NCBI GenBank assembly: GCA_900149785.2
Contig: FSSI02000016.1
Span: forward strand, 26,329-90,328
Direction: 5' to 3'
DNA from: Sodalinema lacuna_A
Lineage (GTDB): Bacteria; Cyanobacteriota; Cyanobacteriia; Cyanobacteriales; Geitlerinemataceae
Length of the DNA: 64,000 nt
Positions 44,486 to 51,661 of this stretch are shown here, in pieces. Numbering within the stretch: the stretch's first letter is position 1; every line of letters starts with the position of its first letter. The translations under genes and the position numbers were made by a program. A model generated the notes under the pieces. The model had not been told where the DNA came from and ran no database searches. It saw nothing but the letters and a program-made list of their open reading frames with translations.

Positions 44486-45583
44486 CTATTTACTCTCCGG
44501 ATGCTGCTGTTCCTCCGTTTGCGGCTCAAAGCGATTCAGACAACGAATCATCTGGTAGAGGCGACCAAAGTTCTTTTGATTGAAATACAGAGCCAGACGA
44601 GGCAGGGGATCGCTCTCCTGACGCAGTTCTTCGGGAAGGGGGCCGGTTCGCTCAATTTTGCCCTGGGTGAGGATATCCTGGTAGTCCTCATTGAGTTGCG
44701 CAACCGCCTCATCGGAAATGGGAGACTTGAGACGGATAATTAGGCGATCGCCTACATATCGACTTGAATGGTAGGTTCGGTAAAACTCCCGGATAATCTG
44801 GCAGGCACTGTCGACGTTATCGGTGATGCTGTACAGACTTAAATCTTCCTCGCTGATGGTTCCATTGTCGAGCAGACAGGTTTTGAGATAGTCTTGCCAG
44901 CCATACCAATAGTCACCGCCGGGGCGATCGATGAGAACCAGGGGAGCGGGGCCATATTTACCCGTTTGCATCAGGGTGATGGTTTCAAAGGCCTCGTCCA
45001 TCGTGCCAAAACCACCGGGAAACAGGGCAATGGCATCACTTTCTTTCAGGAAAAAGAGTTTGCGAGTGAAGAAGTATTTGAAGTTAACCAGCTTGGGATC
45101 GTCACTGATATAGGGGTTGGAGGTTTGCTCGAAGGGGAGTTGAATGTTTAAGCCAAACGATCGCTCGGTTCCGGCCCCCTCGTTTCCGGCCGCCATAATC
45201 CCACCCCCGGCTCCGGTGATGATCATAAAACCATATTCCGCCAGACGACGGGCAAACTCTCGGGCGAGTTCATATTCCGGGCGATCGCTCGGGGTGCGAG
45301 CCGAGCCAAAAATGGCAATTTTACGCACATGACGATAGTTCTCGAAGACGTCTAAACCCCGTTCGATGTCTTTGAGGGAATGGCTGACGATTTTCCAGTC
45401 GAGGCGATCGGTGTCGTGTTTAGCGAGCTTAATGAGGGTGGAGAGCGATCGCGAAATCCACTTCCAATGTTCGTGACTCGGGAGTTCCTCAACCAAATGA
45501 GAAATATCCTGGGAGAGACGCTCAAAGCTTTGTTCTGGGGTGGGATTGGGAACCGGTCCAGGGATCTGTTGAGGAGATGGCAT
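44486..45583 (-). CDS. LOG-family protein (TIGR00730-type Rossmann)
   Basis: A 365-residue protein. The core reads IAIFGSARTPSDRPEY, IITGAGGGIMAAGNEGAG and the family signature PGGFGTMDEAFETITLMQTGK. LOG proteins include cytokinin-activating phosphoribohydrolases and nucleotide hydrolases. This one is longer than the usual 180-220 residues because of an N-terminal helical extension of about 85 residues and a C-terminal extension, the form common in cyanobacteria. Function in bacteria is mostly open. Confidence 0.9.
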   Translation of the reverse strand: MPSPQQIPGPVPNPTPEQSFERLSQDISHLVEELPSHEHWKWISRSLSTLIKLAKHDTDRLDWKIVSHSLKDIERGLDVFENYRHVRKIAIFGSARTPSDRPEYELAREFARRLAEYGFMIITGAGGGIMAAGNEGAGTERSFGLNIQLPFEQTSNPYISDDPKLVNFKYFFTRKLFFLKESDAIALFPGGFGTMDEAFETITLMQTGKYGPAPLVLIDRPGGDYWYGWQDYLKTCLLDNGTISEEDLSLYSITDNVDSACQIIREFYRTYHSSRYVGDRLIIRLKSPISDEAVAQLNEDYQDILTQGKIERTGPLPEELRQESDPLPRLALYFNQKNFGRLYQMIRCLNRFEPQTEEQQHPESK

Positions 45584-45730
45584 AACTGTCGTGAATTGGA
45601 GCGCAGTATCCTATTTTACAGATTTTGCCAACAAAATAGTGCTGGGGGAACTCCGAAGAGTCCACCCAGCACTCCAGGAAAGTAACAAGTCCCTGAAGGA
45701 CGGGCATGAGGCGCGATCGCCCCCCACATC

Positions 45731-46054
45731 CTAGAGATACTTTTCGAGAGTATTCGCCAATGTTGTTTTGGGGACGGCGCCGACGACCATATCCACCCGC
45801 TGTCCATCTTTAAAGATCATCAGCGTGGGGATACTGCGAATTCCGTACTTGCTGGCGACTTCAGGATTATCATCGGTATTGAGCTTGACGACCTTAACTT
45901 TCCCTTCGTATTGTTGGGCGATCTCCTCGACCACAGGACCCACCATCCGACACGGCCCACACCAAGGTGCCCAGAAGTCCACCAGGACGGGCAGTTCGCT
46001 TTCCAAAACGTCGTTTTTAAAGCTTGCGTCTGAAACCTCTGCGGTTGCTGACAT
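45731..46054 (-). CDS. trxA: Thioredoxin
   Basis: A 107-residue thioredoxin with the active-site WCGPC in LVDFWAPWCGPCRM, cis-proline segment SIPTLMIF and the usual length and fold. It reduces disulfides in the cytosol, including enzymes controlled by light in cyanobacteria. The small RNA Yfr1 lies 264 bases upstream on the same strand, and guaB3 follows further upstream, an arrangement known in cyanobacteria. Confidence 0.97.
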   Translation of the reverse strand: MSATAEVSDASFKNDVLESELPVLVDFWAPWCGPCRMVGPVVEEIAQQYEGKVKVVKLNTDDNPEVASKYGIRSIPTLMIFKDGQRVDMVVGAVPKTTLANTLEKYL

Positions 46055-46261
46055 ACTTCAAAAGTCCTTATCTAATCTTGTTTGCAATGTTGAGCGTAAC
46101 AGTCTCCTCAGGTGGGAGCTAGCGAGTGATCACCATAGACTACGCTTTCCCCTAGATTTTACCACAGGGGTCGCCCGGCCCAATTGAACAAAAACAGCGA
46201 CGCATTCCTCCACCTCGCGTCAGTGGGTGGGGGAGTATTCATAACCCCAGGTGCAGGTTGG

Positions 46262-46307
46262 CCAACCCGCATCCTGACCAACCTGCATCCTGGCCAACCC
46301 GAACAGG
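46262..46307. repeat. 16-bp tandem repeat between trxA and Yfr1
   Basis: CCAACCCGCATCCTGA (46262-46277), CCAACCTGCATCCTGG (46278-46293) and a partial third unit form a tandem array, in the spacer between trxA and the Yfr1 gene. Confidence 0.85.
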
Positions 46308-46317
46308 GCGAGTCCTG

Positions 46318-46390
46318 AAAAAGAAACCACCCGAACGATTCGTCCGGGCGGAGTGTGGTGTGAGGAGTGAACGGAAACATGTGTCTCCGC
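46318..46390 (-). ncRNA. yfr1: Yfr1 small regulatory RNA
   Basis: On the minus strand the ultra-conserved Yfr1 motif ACTCCTCACAC lies at 46368-46358. It is unpaired between a 5' hairpin (GGAGA ... TTTCC, 46387-46371) and a 3' hairpin CCCGGACG/CGTTCGGG followed by TTTCTTTTTC (46326-46318), which acts as terminator. Two TAGAAT -10 candidates sit at 46403-46398 and 46398-46393. The position between a guaB gene and trxA is the known location of yfr1 in many cyanobacteria. Yfr1 base-pairs with mRNAs for outer-membrane proteins in Prochlorococcus. Confidence 0.92.
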
Positions 46391-46497
46391 TCATTCTATT
46401 CTAAGAGATAAATGGCAAACCTGTCTCCTAGAAACTTAACTTTATATGAGGCCAGTTGTAAGGTCAGCTCACGGGCAGACACCCTCAAACAGAGAGC

Positions 46498-47661
46498 CTA
46501 CTTGCCCATGCCCAACTGTTGCGCTTTTTGATACACCTTTCCTTCGGTTAATAACGAAGGAGCAATGGCAATTTCCACCTGCTGCATATCTTGGAGAGTT
46601 TTCGCTCCCAAGGTTCCCATACTGGTTTGTAAGGCTCCAAGGAAGTTATGGGTTCCATCGTCAAGTTGTGCTGGACCGCGCAGGATCTGTTCGAGGGTTC
46701 CGGTACTACCGACGTTAATGCGGGTTCCCCGAGGTAACACGGGGCTTGGCGTTGCCATACCCCAGTGATAGCCACGTCCAGGGGCTTCCTTGGCACGAGC
46801 AATGGGGGAGCCAATCATGACCCCATCTGCCCCGCAGGCAATACATTTACAAATATCGCCACCGGTGACGAGTCCACCATCGGCAATGACCGCCACATAG
46901 TTACCGGTTTCCTTGAAGAAGTCATCTCGAGCCGCTGCACAGTCAGCCACAGCTGTCGCTTGGGGAACTCCAACCCCTAAAACTCCCCGAGAGGTGCAAG
47001 CCGCACCGGGTCCGATTCCCACTAAAATGGCAGCCGCCCCCGTCTTCATCAGGTTTAGGGCAACGTCATAGGTGACGCAGTTTCCCAGAACCACCGGCAT
47101 GGGCATCCGCTGACAGAAGTCACCTAAATCCAGCGGTGTCACCGTTTCCGGAGAGAGGTGAGCGGTTGAGACAACCGTTGCCTGGACAAAGACTAAATCA
47201 GCTTCGGCTTGAGCAATCGCGTCACCAAACTTCACCGCACCGGCGGGGGTGACGCTGACAGCAGCGATTCCGCCCTGTTCTTTGATTTCTTGAATCCGTT
47301 TGACAATCAGTTCATCGCGAATCGGCTGACTGTAAAGTTCCTGCATCAGTGGCACGAACTCAGTTTTGTCGACGGAGGCGATGCGATCGAGAATCGGGTT
47401 GGGATCGTCATAACGAGTTTGAATGCCCTCAAGGTTAAGGACACCGAGCGCCCCGAGTTGAGACAGTTTGACTGCCATCTGCACATCCACCACACCATCC
47501 ATTGCACTGGCGATAATGGGGATTTCTCGTTTGATTCCGCCGATTTCCCAACTGGTATCGGCAAGGATCGGATCGAGGGTGCAGTTTCCCGGCACTAGGG
47601 CGATTTCGTCAATTCCGTAGGCGCGACGAGCGTTTTTGCCTCGTCCAATTTCAATATCCAC
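46498..47661 (-). CDS. guaB3: GuaB3-family IMP dehydrogenase-like protein
   Basis: A 387-residue TIM-barrel protein of the IMPDH/GMPR superfamily without CBS domains. Its N-terminus MDIEIGRGKNARRAYGIDEI and the catalytic cysteine loop GIGPGAACTSRGVLG mark the GuaB3 group of cyanobacteria and some actinobacteria, distinct from canonical GuaB. It acts in purine metabolism around IMP and XMP. Yfr1 and trxA follow on the same strand. Confidence in the subgroup is good. Confidence 0.9.
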   Translation of the reverse strand: MDIEIGRGKNARRAYGIDEIALVPGNCTLDPILADTSWEIGGIKREIPIIASAMDGVVDVQMAVKLSQLGALGVLNLEGIQTRYDDPNPILDRIASVDKTEFVPLMQELYSQPIRDELIVKRIQEIKEQGGIAAVSVTPAGAVKFGDAIAQAEADLVFVQATVVSTAHLSPETVTPLDLGDFCQRMPMPVVLGNCVTYDVALNLMKTGAAAILVGIGPGAACTSRGVLGVGVPQATAVADCAAARDDFFKETGNYVAVIADGGLVTGGDICKCIACGADGVMIGSPIARAKEAPGRGYHWGMATPSPVLPRGTRINVGSTGTLEQILRGPAQLDDGTHNFLGALQTSMGTLGAKTLQDMQQVEIAIAPSLLTEGKVYQKAQQLGMGK

Positions 47662-47775
47662 TGTTACTTACCGTTCCCAAACGTATTTAAGCTAGACTAG
47701 CAAATTTACCCAAAAATGATCCATAGGACAAGACGAAGACGGCATAAGCCGCAATTGTCATGGCGGAAATTCAAC

Positions 47776-48025
47776 GGCTATTGAGTGGGATATCGAAGTT
47801 GAGACCTTCGAGCATCAAGGTCAGACGCTGCTGCCAACGGTCGACGTTCAGGTAACGCATCAACGCCCGCAAATCGTCAAAGAAGGTTTGGCGGATAGGC
47901 GCGATCGTCGCAACGGGTACTTGTCATCGAGCCACTCCAGCCAGGTATCGAAGAGCCGCAAGAGGATGTTGAGGGTCGCTATCAGGGAGGAAAGATGCGG
48001 CTTGCCATGCCCGAGATTGTGTTGT
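47776..48025 (-). pseudogene. Frame-shifted gene fragment truncated by MITE-2
   Basis: In the minus direction the sequence reads VQHNLGHGKPHLSSLIATLNILLRLFDTWLEWLDDKYPLRR, then continues in another frame as RQTFFDDLRALMRYLNVDRWQQRLTLMLEGLNFDIPLNSR to a stop near 47776. The 5' end stops at the MITE copy starting at 48025. The fragment may derive from a transposase or a conserved cyanobacterial protein; no firm family. Confidence 0.55.
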
Positions 48026-48185
48026 ACCGCAATCAAAGATTGTCTTAGGACACTCTGAGTTGAGAGAAAATCCCCCATCTGTCGTATGTCAACATCTCCT
48101 CCACGGTCGGTGTTAGGGCTGGGTTATGCCTGTTGCCTGCTTTTTCCTGTTTTTTGTTGTCCTATATAGACCAATTTTTGCTATG
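48025..48185. mobile_element. MITE-2, copy A (about 161 bp)
   Basis: Diverged from copy B (56895-57054): shared stretches include TAGGACA/CTCTGAGTTG near the left, GGGTTATGCCTGTTGCCT in the middle and AGACCAATTTTTGCTAT at the right. The ends are inverted repeats (left GCAATCAAAGATTG, right CCAATTTTTGC). It cuts the fragment listed at 47776-48025. Confidence 0.75.
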
Positions 48186-48389
48186 GAACGGGTTTCTTTG
48201 GAAGCGGATTCTGCATCAGAGGGGTTCATCAGGGTTGACTGTTTCGGGGAAACGCGCCATTACAATTCCAAGATACCCACAAGATTGGATGTCTGCTGAG
48301 GGGGAACGGCGATGTCTGACAACATTTCCGCTGACTCTCAACTCCTCTTACCTAATCGAACAGGCCTTAGGGGCTTCGCTAGGGGACAT
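48186..48389. other. Spacer after MITE-2 copy A
   Basis: No gene is recognised between the MITE and the Rpn remnant. Confidence 0.5.
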
Positions 48390-48761
48390 CTAACTGTTGT
48401 CATCCCGCAGTTTTTGCACAACATCCCGAGGCAACTCTGTCAGGTTCACTACCTGTTCTACCGTCATTCCTTGCCGGAGAAGATTGATAGCCACTTGCTG
48501 TTTACCTGCGAGGATTCCCCGTTGTTCACCTTACCGGAGAATTTCTTGATAGATAACTGACTCTCTCATGAAATTTCTCCTAATAATTTTATGAGTCATA
48601 TCTTCACTCATGACTAACCCAGCTAAAACTCCGGTGGCGGCTGTCAGGTTGCTGCGGGTTCGCCTATCTTTGATTTTATCAAGTTCCTCGGTAACTTGGT
48701 TCAAAACTTGGGGGCGGTTGTCTATTTGCAAGTTTCCTAGAAATTTAAATGCTGAATTCAA
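48390..48761 (-). pseudogene. Rpn/PD-(D/E)XK nuclease-family gene, C-terminal remnant
   Basis: Minus-strand translation gives FKFLGNLQIDNRPQVLNQVTEELDKI, then RRTRSNLTAATGVLAGLVMSEDM and MRESVIYQEILR, a stop, then GEQRGILAGKQQVAINLLRQGM and VEQVVNLTELPRDVVQKLRDD. This is the C-terminal half of the Rpn-type recombination-promoting nuclease/putative transposase common in cyanobacteria, with a premature TAA and no N-terminal catalytic half. It abuts the 3' end of the reverse transcriptase gene (6 bases away). Confidence 0.75.
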
Positions 48762-48767
48762 AAAAAA

Positions 48768-50312
48768 TTATCGCTGCTTAGACCATTTTTTTAACAAATT
48801 CATTAAATTTTTGTTTTCAACAGCATGATCTAGGAAAAATTTTTTTTCATCTTCTGGAAAGCCTTTACAGGCTATAATAAAGGCTTGCTTTAACCAAATA
48901 TCAAAACCCGAGTAATTTTCTTTTAGCTCTCTAAGCCAATCAATTGCATTAGCCTGGTAAGCACTAAGAACAATTTCTCTTCTAATGCTCGGTGGAGCAT
49001 TACCATACATACCTATCAATCGTTCCAGGTTGTTAAGCCTAACATTTTTTACAAATAAGCTTAATAGTGCTAGTTGAAAAAACTCGTTGGACTTTATCAA
49101 ATCCGAATTCAAAATATCTAGAATTTTGTTACCTAGGATTTCCCAGTTCCCTGTGTAATTATTTGTTGCTGAAATTAAATACCTGCAAACATCACTAATT
49201 GCAGGAGTTAAGCCATCAATATTATTGATGCAGTATTCAACTGCTGCCGGCGTACCCACTTGAGATAAACGTCTTAAAAACCATCTTAAACGACTATAGT
49301 TTGGATCTTCACTTGTAAGATACTCTTGTATTATTAATTCAATGTTTTTCTGATCAAAACGTTCAAGTTGTTCATTAGACAACTTAGATAGATTTACTGT
49401 TGCATATGGATTTTTCTGGGTATACGATCTTACCAACGCAATGATTTCTCTTTCACTTTCATTGATAGGTCTATCCTGAATCATTTGAGAACAATGCTCT
49501 CTAAATTCAATTGAATTACTATATATTTTTGTTTTTTGCCTTTGCAAGACCAGTTTCTGCTGCTTATCTAGTGTTTCAGCAATTTGGTATATTATAATTC
49601 TTGCCTCTGTATAGTCATTGCAAAAAATAATTATATCATCTGAATATCTACAAAAGTCTATTCCCTTATAAAACATACTATTATCAATTGGAATTAACGA
49701 CATCTCAGCGAGTAAGTGAGTAGCATGAGGGCCAACAGGAATACCTCTAGAAACTCCTGCTGTTGTTGATTCCAGCATATTGACGATCCATTTTTTAAGT
49801 TGATTTGGTAATTCTGATTCTATTAGCTGATTTTCTATATTGTGATGATAAATTTGATTGTAGAAGTCTGAAATATCAAGACAAGCAATATGTTTATAAT
49901 CTATAGCTTTTTTTCGACAGGTATTCCAGAAATCCACCCAAGTTATTTTCTGATCATACAAAGAATTTTTTTGCGGCAAAAATCTATAGCTAAAAACTTT
50001 ATCATTGCCAACTGGAATACGCCGATTTTCTATTTGAATACCGTACTGGTAAATAGCTGCTGTTAGGAATAGACTATCAATTGGATCAAGCTGTGTTGCA
50101 ATTCTATAGGATATTTCATCTTTTGGAACAATGAACCTTCTAGCAGAACCAAAAGTATAGTTTCCTAAATCAATTTTACTAAATGCATCAATAGCATCAG
50201 CTTCTATAGCTTTAAGCACATCAATTTCAATAGGTTTTGGAAATAAGTCTGTATCACTGAACTGATACAAATAGTCCAAAGACCACTCTAAAGAATTTTT
50301 CTGCAATTTCAT
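48768..50312 (-). CDS. Abi/unknown-group (defence-type) reverse transcriptase
   Basis: A 514-residue RT. Motifs: IACLDISDFYNQIY (first catalytic Asp, 146), RGIPVGPHATHLLAEMSLIPID and FCRYSDDIIIF with YSDD at 223-226. The N-terminal RRFIVPKDEISYRIATQLDPIDSLFL is typical of Abi/UG-class RTs. After about residue 300 there are only helical repeats (HEAT-like alpha-repeats), with no maturase or retron X/VTG motifs. RTs of this class in phage-defence (DRT/Abi) loci use a protein-primed or RNA-templated synthesis. The frame reaches 50591, but ATG at 50312 just before the first conserved helix is preferred. AT-rich; probably acquired. Confidence 0.85.
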   Translation of the reverse strand: MKLQKNSLEWSLDYLYQFSDTDLFPKPIEIDVLKAIEADAIDAFSKIDLGNYTFGSARRFIVPKDEISYRIATQLDPIDSLFLTAAIYQYGIQIENRRIPVGNDKVFSYRFLPQKNSLYDQKITWVDFWNTCRKKAIDYKHIACLDISDFYNQIYHHNIENQLIESELPNQLKKWIVNMLESTTAGVSRGIPVGPHATHLLAEMSLIPIDNSMFYKGIDFCRYSDDIIIFCNDYTEARIIIYQIAETLDKQQKLVLQRQKTKIYSNSIEFREHCSQMIQDRPINESEREIIALVRSYTQKNPYATVNLSKLSNEQLERFDQKNIELIIQEYLTSEDPNYSRLRWFLRRLSQVGTPAAVEYCINNIDGLTPAISDVCRYLISATNNYTGNWEILGNKILDILNSDLIKSNEFFQLALLSLFVKNVRLNNLERLIGMYGNAPPSIRREIVLSAYQANAIDWLRELKENYSGFDIWLKQAFIIACKGFPEDEKKFFLDHAVENKNLMNLLKKWSKQR

Positions 50313-50620
50313 GATTCTACCAAGAAAACACAACACAACACAACATGAGTTTAGCATGGCACTACATAGGAAGTAGCCTCTTAGAAGATATCTGAAAATT
50401 GGTAATCGCAGCACTTCACGCCTTGTATTCCAACGACGAAATCGGGGTTTCACCCTCTTTACGTGAGAACTAAATGCCCGCTCAAAGTAGTCTGCCGGAC
50501 TTCTCAGACATTCTCTTAAGGGGGAGGGCAGCATCTCACCTATACCCCATAGGCTGCACTCCCACAGATCACTTAGAGGGCTAACTATCAATTAGTTACC
50601 AAGTTCCCTAAAAAGTATAG
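50313..50620 (-). ncRNA. Candidate structured leader RNA of the second RT
   Basis: A -10-like TATACT is at 50619-50614 on the minus strand. Downstream, GGGAGTGCAGC (50562-50552) pairs with GCTGCCCTCCC (50532-50522) with one mismatch, enclosing a smaller CTAT/ATAG stem. Then come GTCTG/CAGAC near 50510-50490 and GGGTGAAACCC near 50455-50445. This run of stems between promoter and RT, without a clear coding frame, suggests a non-coding RNA as in some DRT systems. Function and ends are inferred only. Confidence 0.5.
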
Positions 50621-50781
50621 AAACACATTGTACTACGGCTACCACTACCGTGGTTCAGTATGACACATAACTATCGAGGCGTCAAACACTCCCAGACGCA
50701 TAATACCAATAAAAAAACAAGATGAGCAGAATCTAGGTTCTTTTCTAGAAGGCCGCTTCCAGCAGGGAATCAAGAATGGAA

Positions 50782-51056
50782 TCAAACGATGTATGTCAGA
50801 GATTGCACCTGCTGTAGACTCGACTGGACTAACTCCTGTTCAAGCCACGGCTTCAAAGCTTCGATTCAAGAGAAGTTGTTCCTTTTCCAAAGGGCTTTAG
50901 GATGTTGCCAAAACTGCTCTATTGGATTGAGTTCAGGACAATGAGGCGGCCGTAATAGGGGAGGATGGCTTTGACTTGATAGGCTGAGGGTTGGTCTAAC
51001 TGCATTATGGCCACAGTCTCGCCGAAGATCTTAGAGAGATGATCAAGAAACTTTTT
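50782..51056 (-). pseudogene. IS630-family transposase remnant
   Basis: Minus-strand frames contain FLDHLSKIFGETVAIMQLDQ and, after a frameshift, PPHCPELNPIEQFWQHPKALWKRNNFS, a stop, then IEALKPWLEQELVQSSLQQV. This is the C-terminal DDE region of IS630-type transposases (D in LDQ, E in NPIE). It has at least one frameshift and one stop and lacks the N-terminus. IS630 targets TA, matching the MITEs here. Confidence 0.8.
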
Positions 51057-51546
51057 TCTTGGCGATCGCAGAGTTATTGGGTTTTGAGCTACCAAAGGAT
51101 CTCTAGTCGCTCTTTTTGGGCATCTATTTTGCCTAGCTTCCAGCTTTTTGCTGGTAATTCCTAGCTTTTGGCAATTCCAATAACGAAGGGGTGGGACATA
51201 GTCTCAAATGGATTTCGCTTACGCCTATGTTGTAGTCTATTTCATATTGAATTGGCATAACCAGACTTCTTTGCAGGTTGTGATTCTCGGCAATCGAGCT
51301 ATTAGTTTGTCTCCCAACGGCTAAATCTAACTCCTAAACCCTGACCAATGTCAAGGGAGTCTATCTCGCAAAACATAAAAATAACTTATTAAAGAATAGC
51401 AGTCTTAGCTGCCATTTTCGCACCAGGGACAACGATCGCCCCCCTAGCATCCTCAAACCCCACCCCAATTCCCACCCTAGCCAGACTTGCTGGACAGATA
51501 GATAAGATTTTATTATGTAGCGTATCATTTGTTTATCTCTATACAA
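51057..51546. other. Degenerate region upstream of the ndhF operon
   Basis: No coding region or recognised element is seen in this stretch of about 490 bases, apart from the promoter zone described next. Confidence 0.5.
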
Positions 51547-51573
51547 ATAGACAAACCATTGAAGTTTGTCTAT
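51547..51573. promoter_or_regulatory. Palindromic operator candidate upstream of ndhF
   Basis: ATAGACAAAC (51547-51556) and GTTTGTCTAT (51564-51573) are perfect inverted repeats of 10 bases around a 7-base centre, 89 bases before the ndhF ATG. A related TTTGT...ACAAA pair lies just to the left. In other cyanobacteria the ndhF3-ndhD3-cupA operon is repressed by the LysR-type regulator NdhR/CcmR. The site looks like a dimer binding site, but the protein is not identified. Confidence 0.6.
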
Positions 51574-51661
51574 GATGAAACCATTAAATTTTTCTAAAAT
51601 GTCATCGGTTTACCCCCCGAGAGGTGGGATTCCTAGCCCCAAACCTTGAGGTTACGTTCCT

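Noticed and set aside
46201..46240. Yfr2-type RNA near 46200
   Set aside because: A CCTCCACC/GGTGGGGG-like pairing exists, but the conserved Yfr2 core was not seen.
47860..48078. A 72-residue minus frame starting in the MITE
   Set aside because: Its first 17 residues are MITE sequence; the rest is the broken fragment listed as a pseudogene.
48768..50620. Retron or diversity-generating element for the second RT
   Set aside because: It lacks NAxxH and VTG, no a1/a2 pairing was found around the leader, and there is no DGR-type template/variable repeat pair or accessory gene.
48768..50620. Group II intron
   Set aside because: No domain V/VI-like hairpin or maturase and HNH domains follow the RT.
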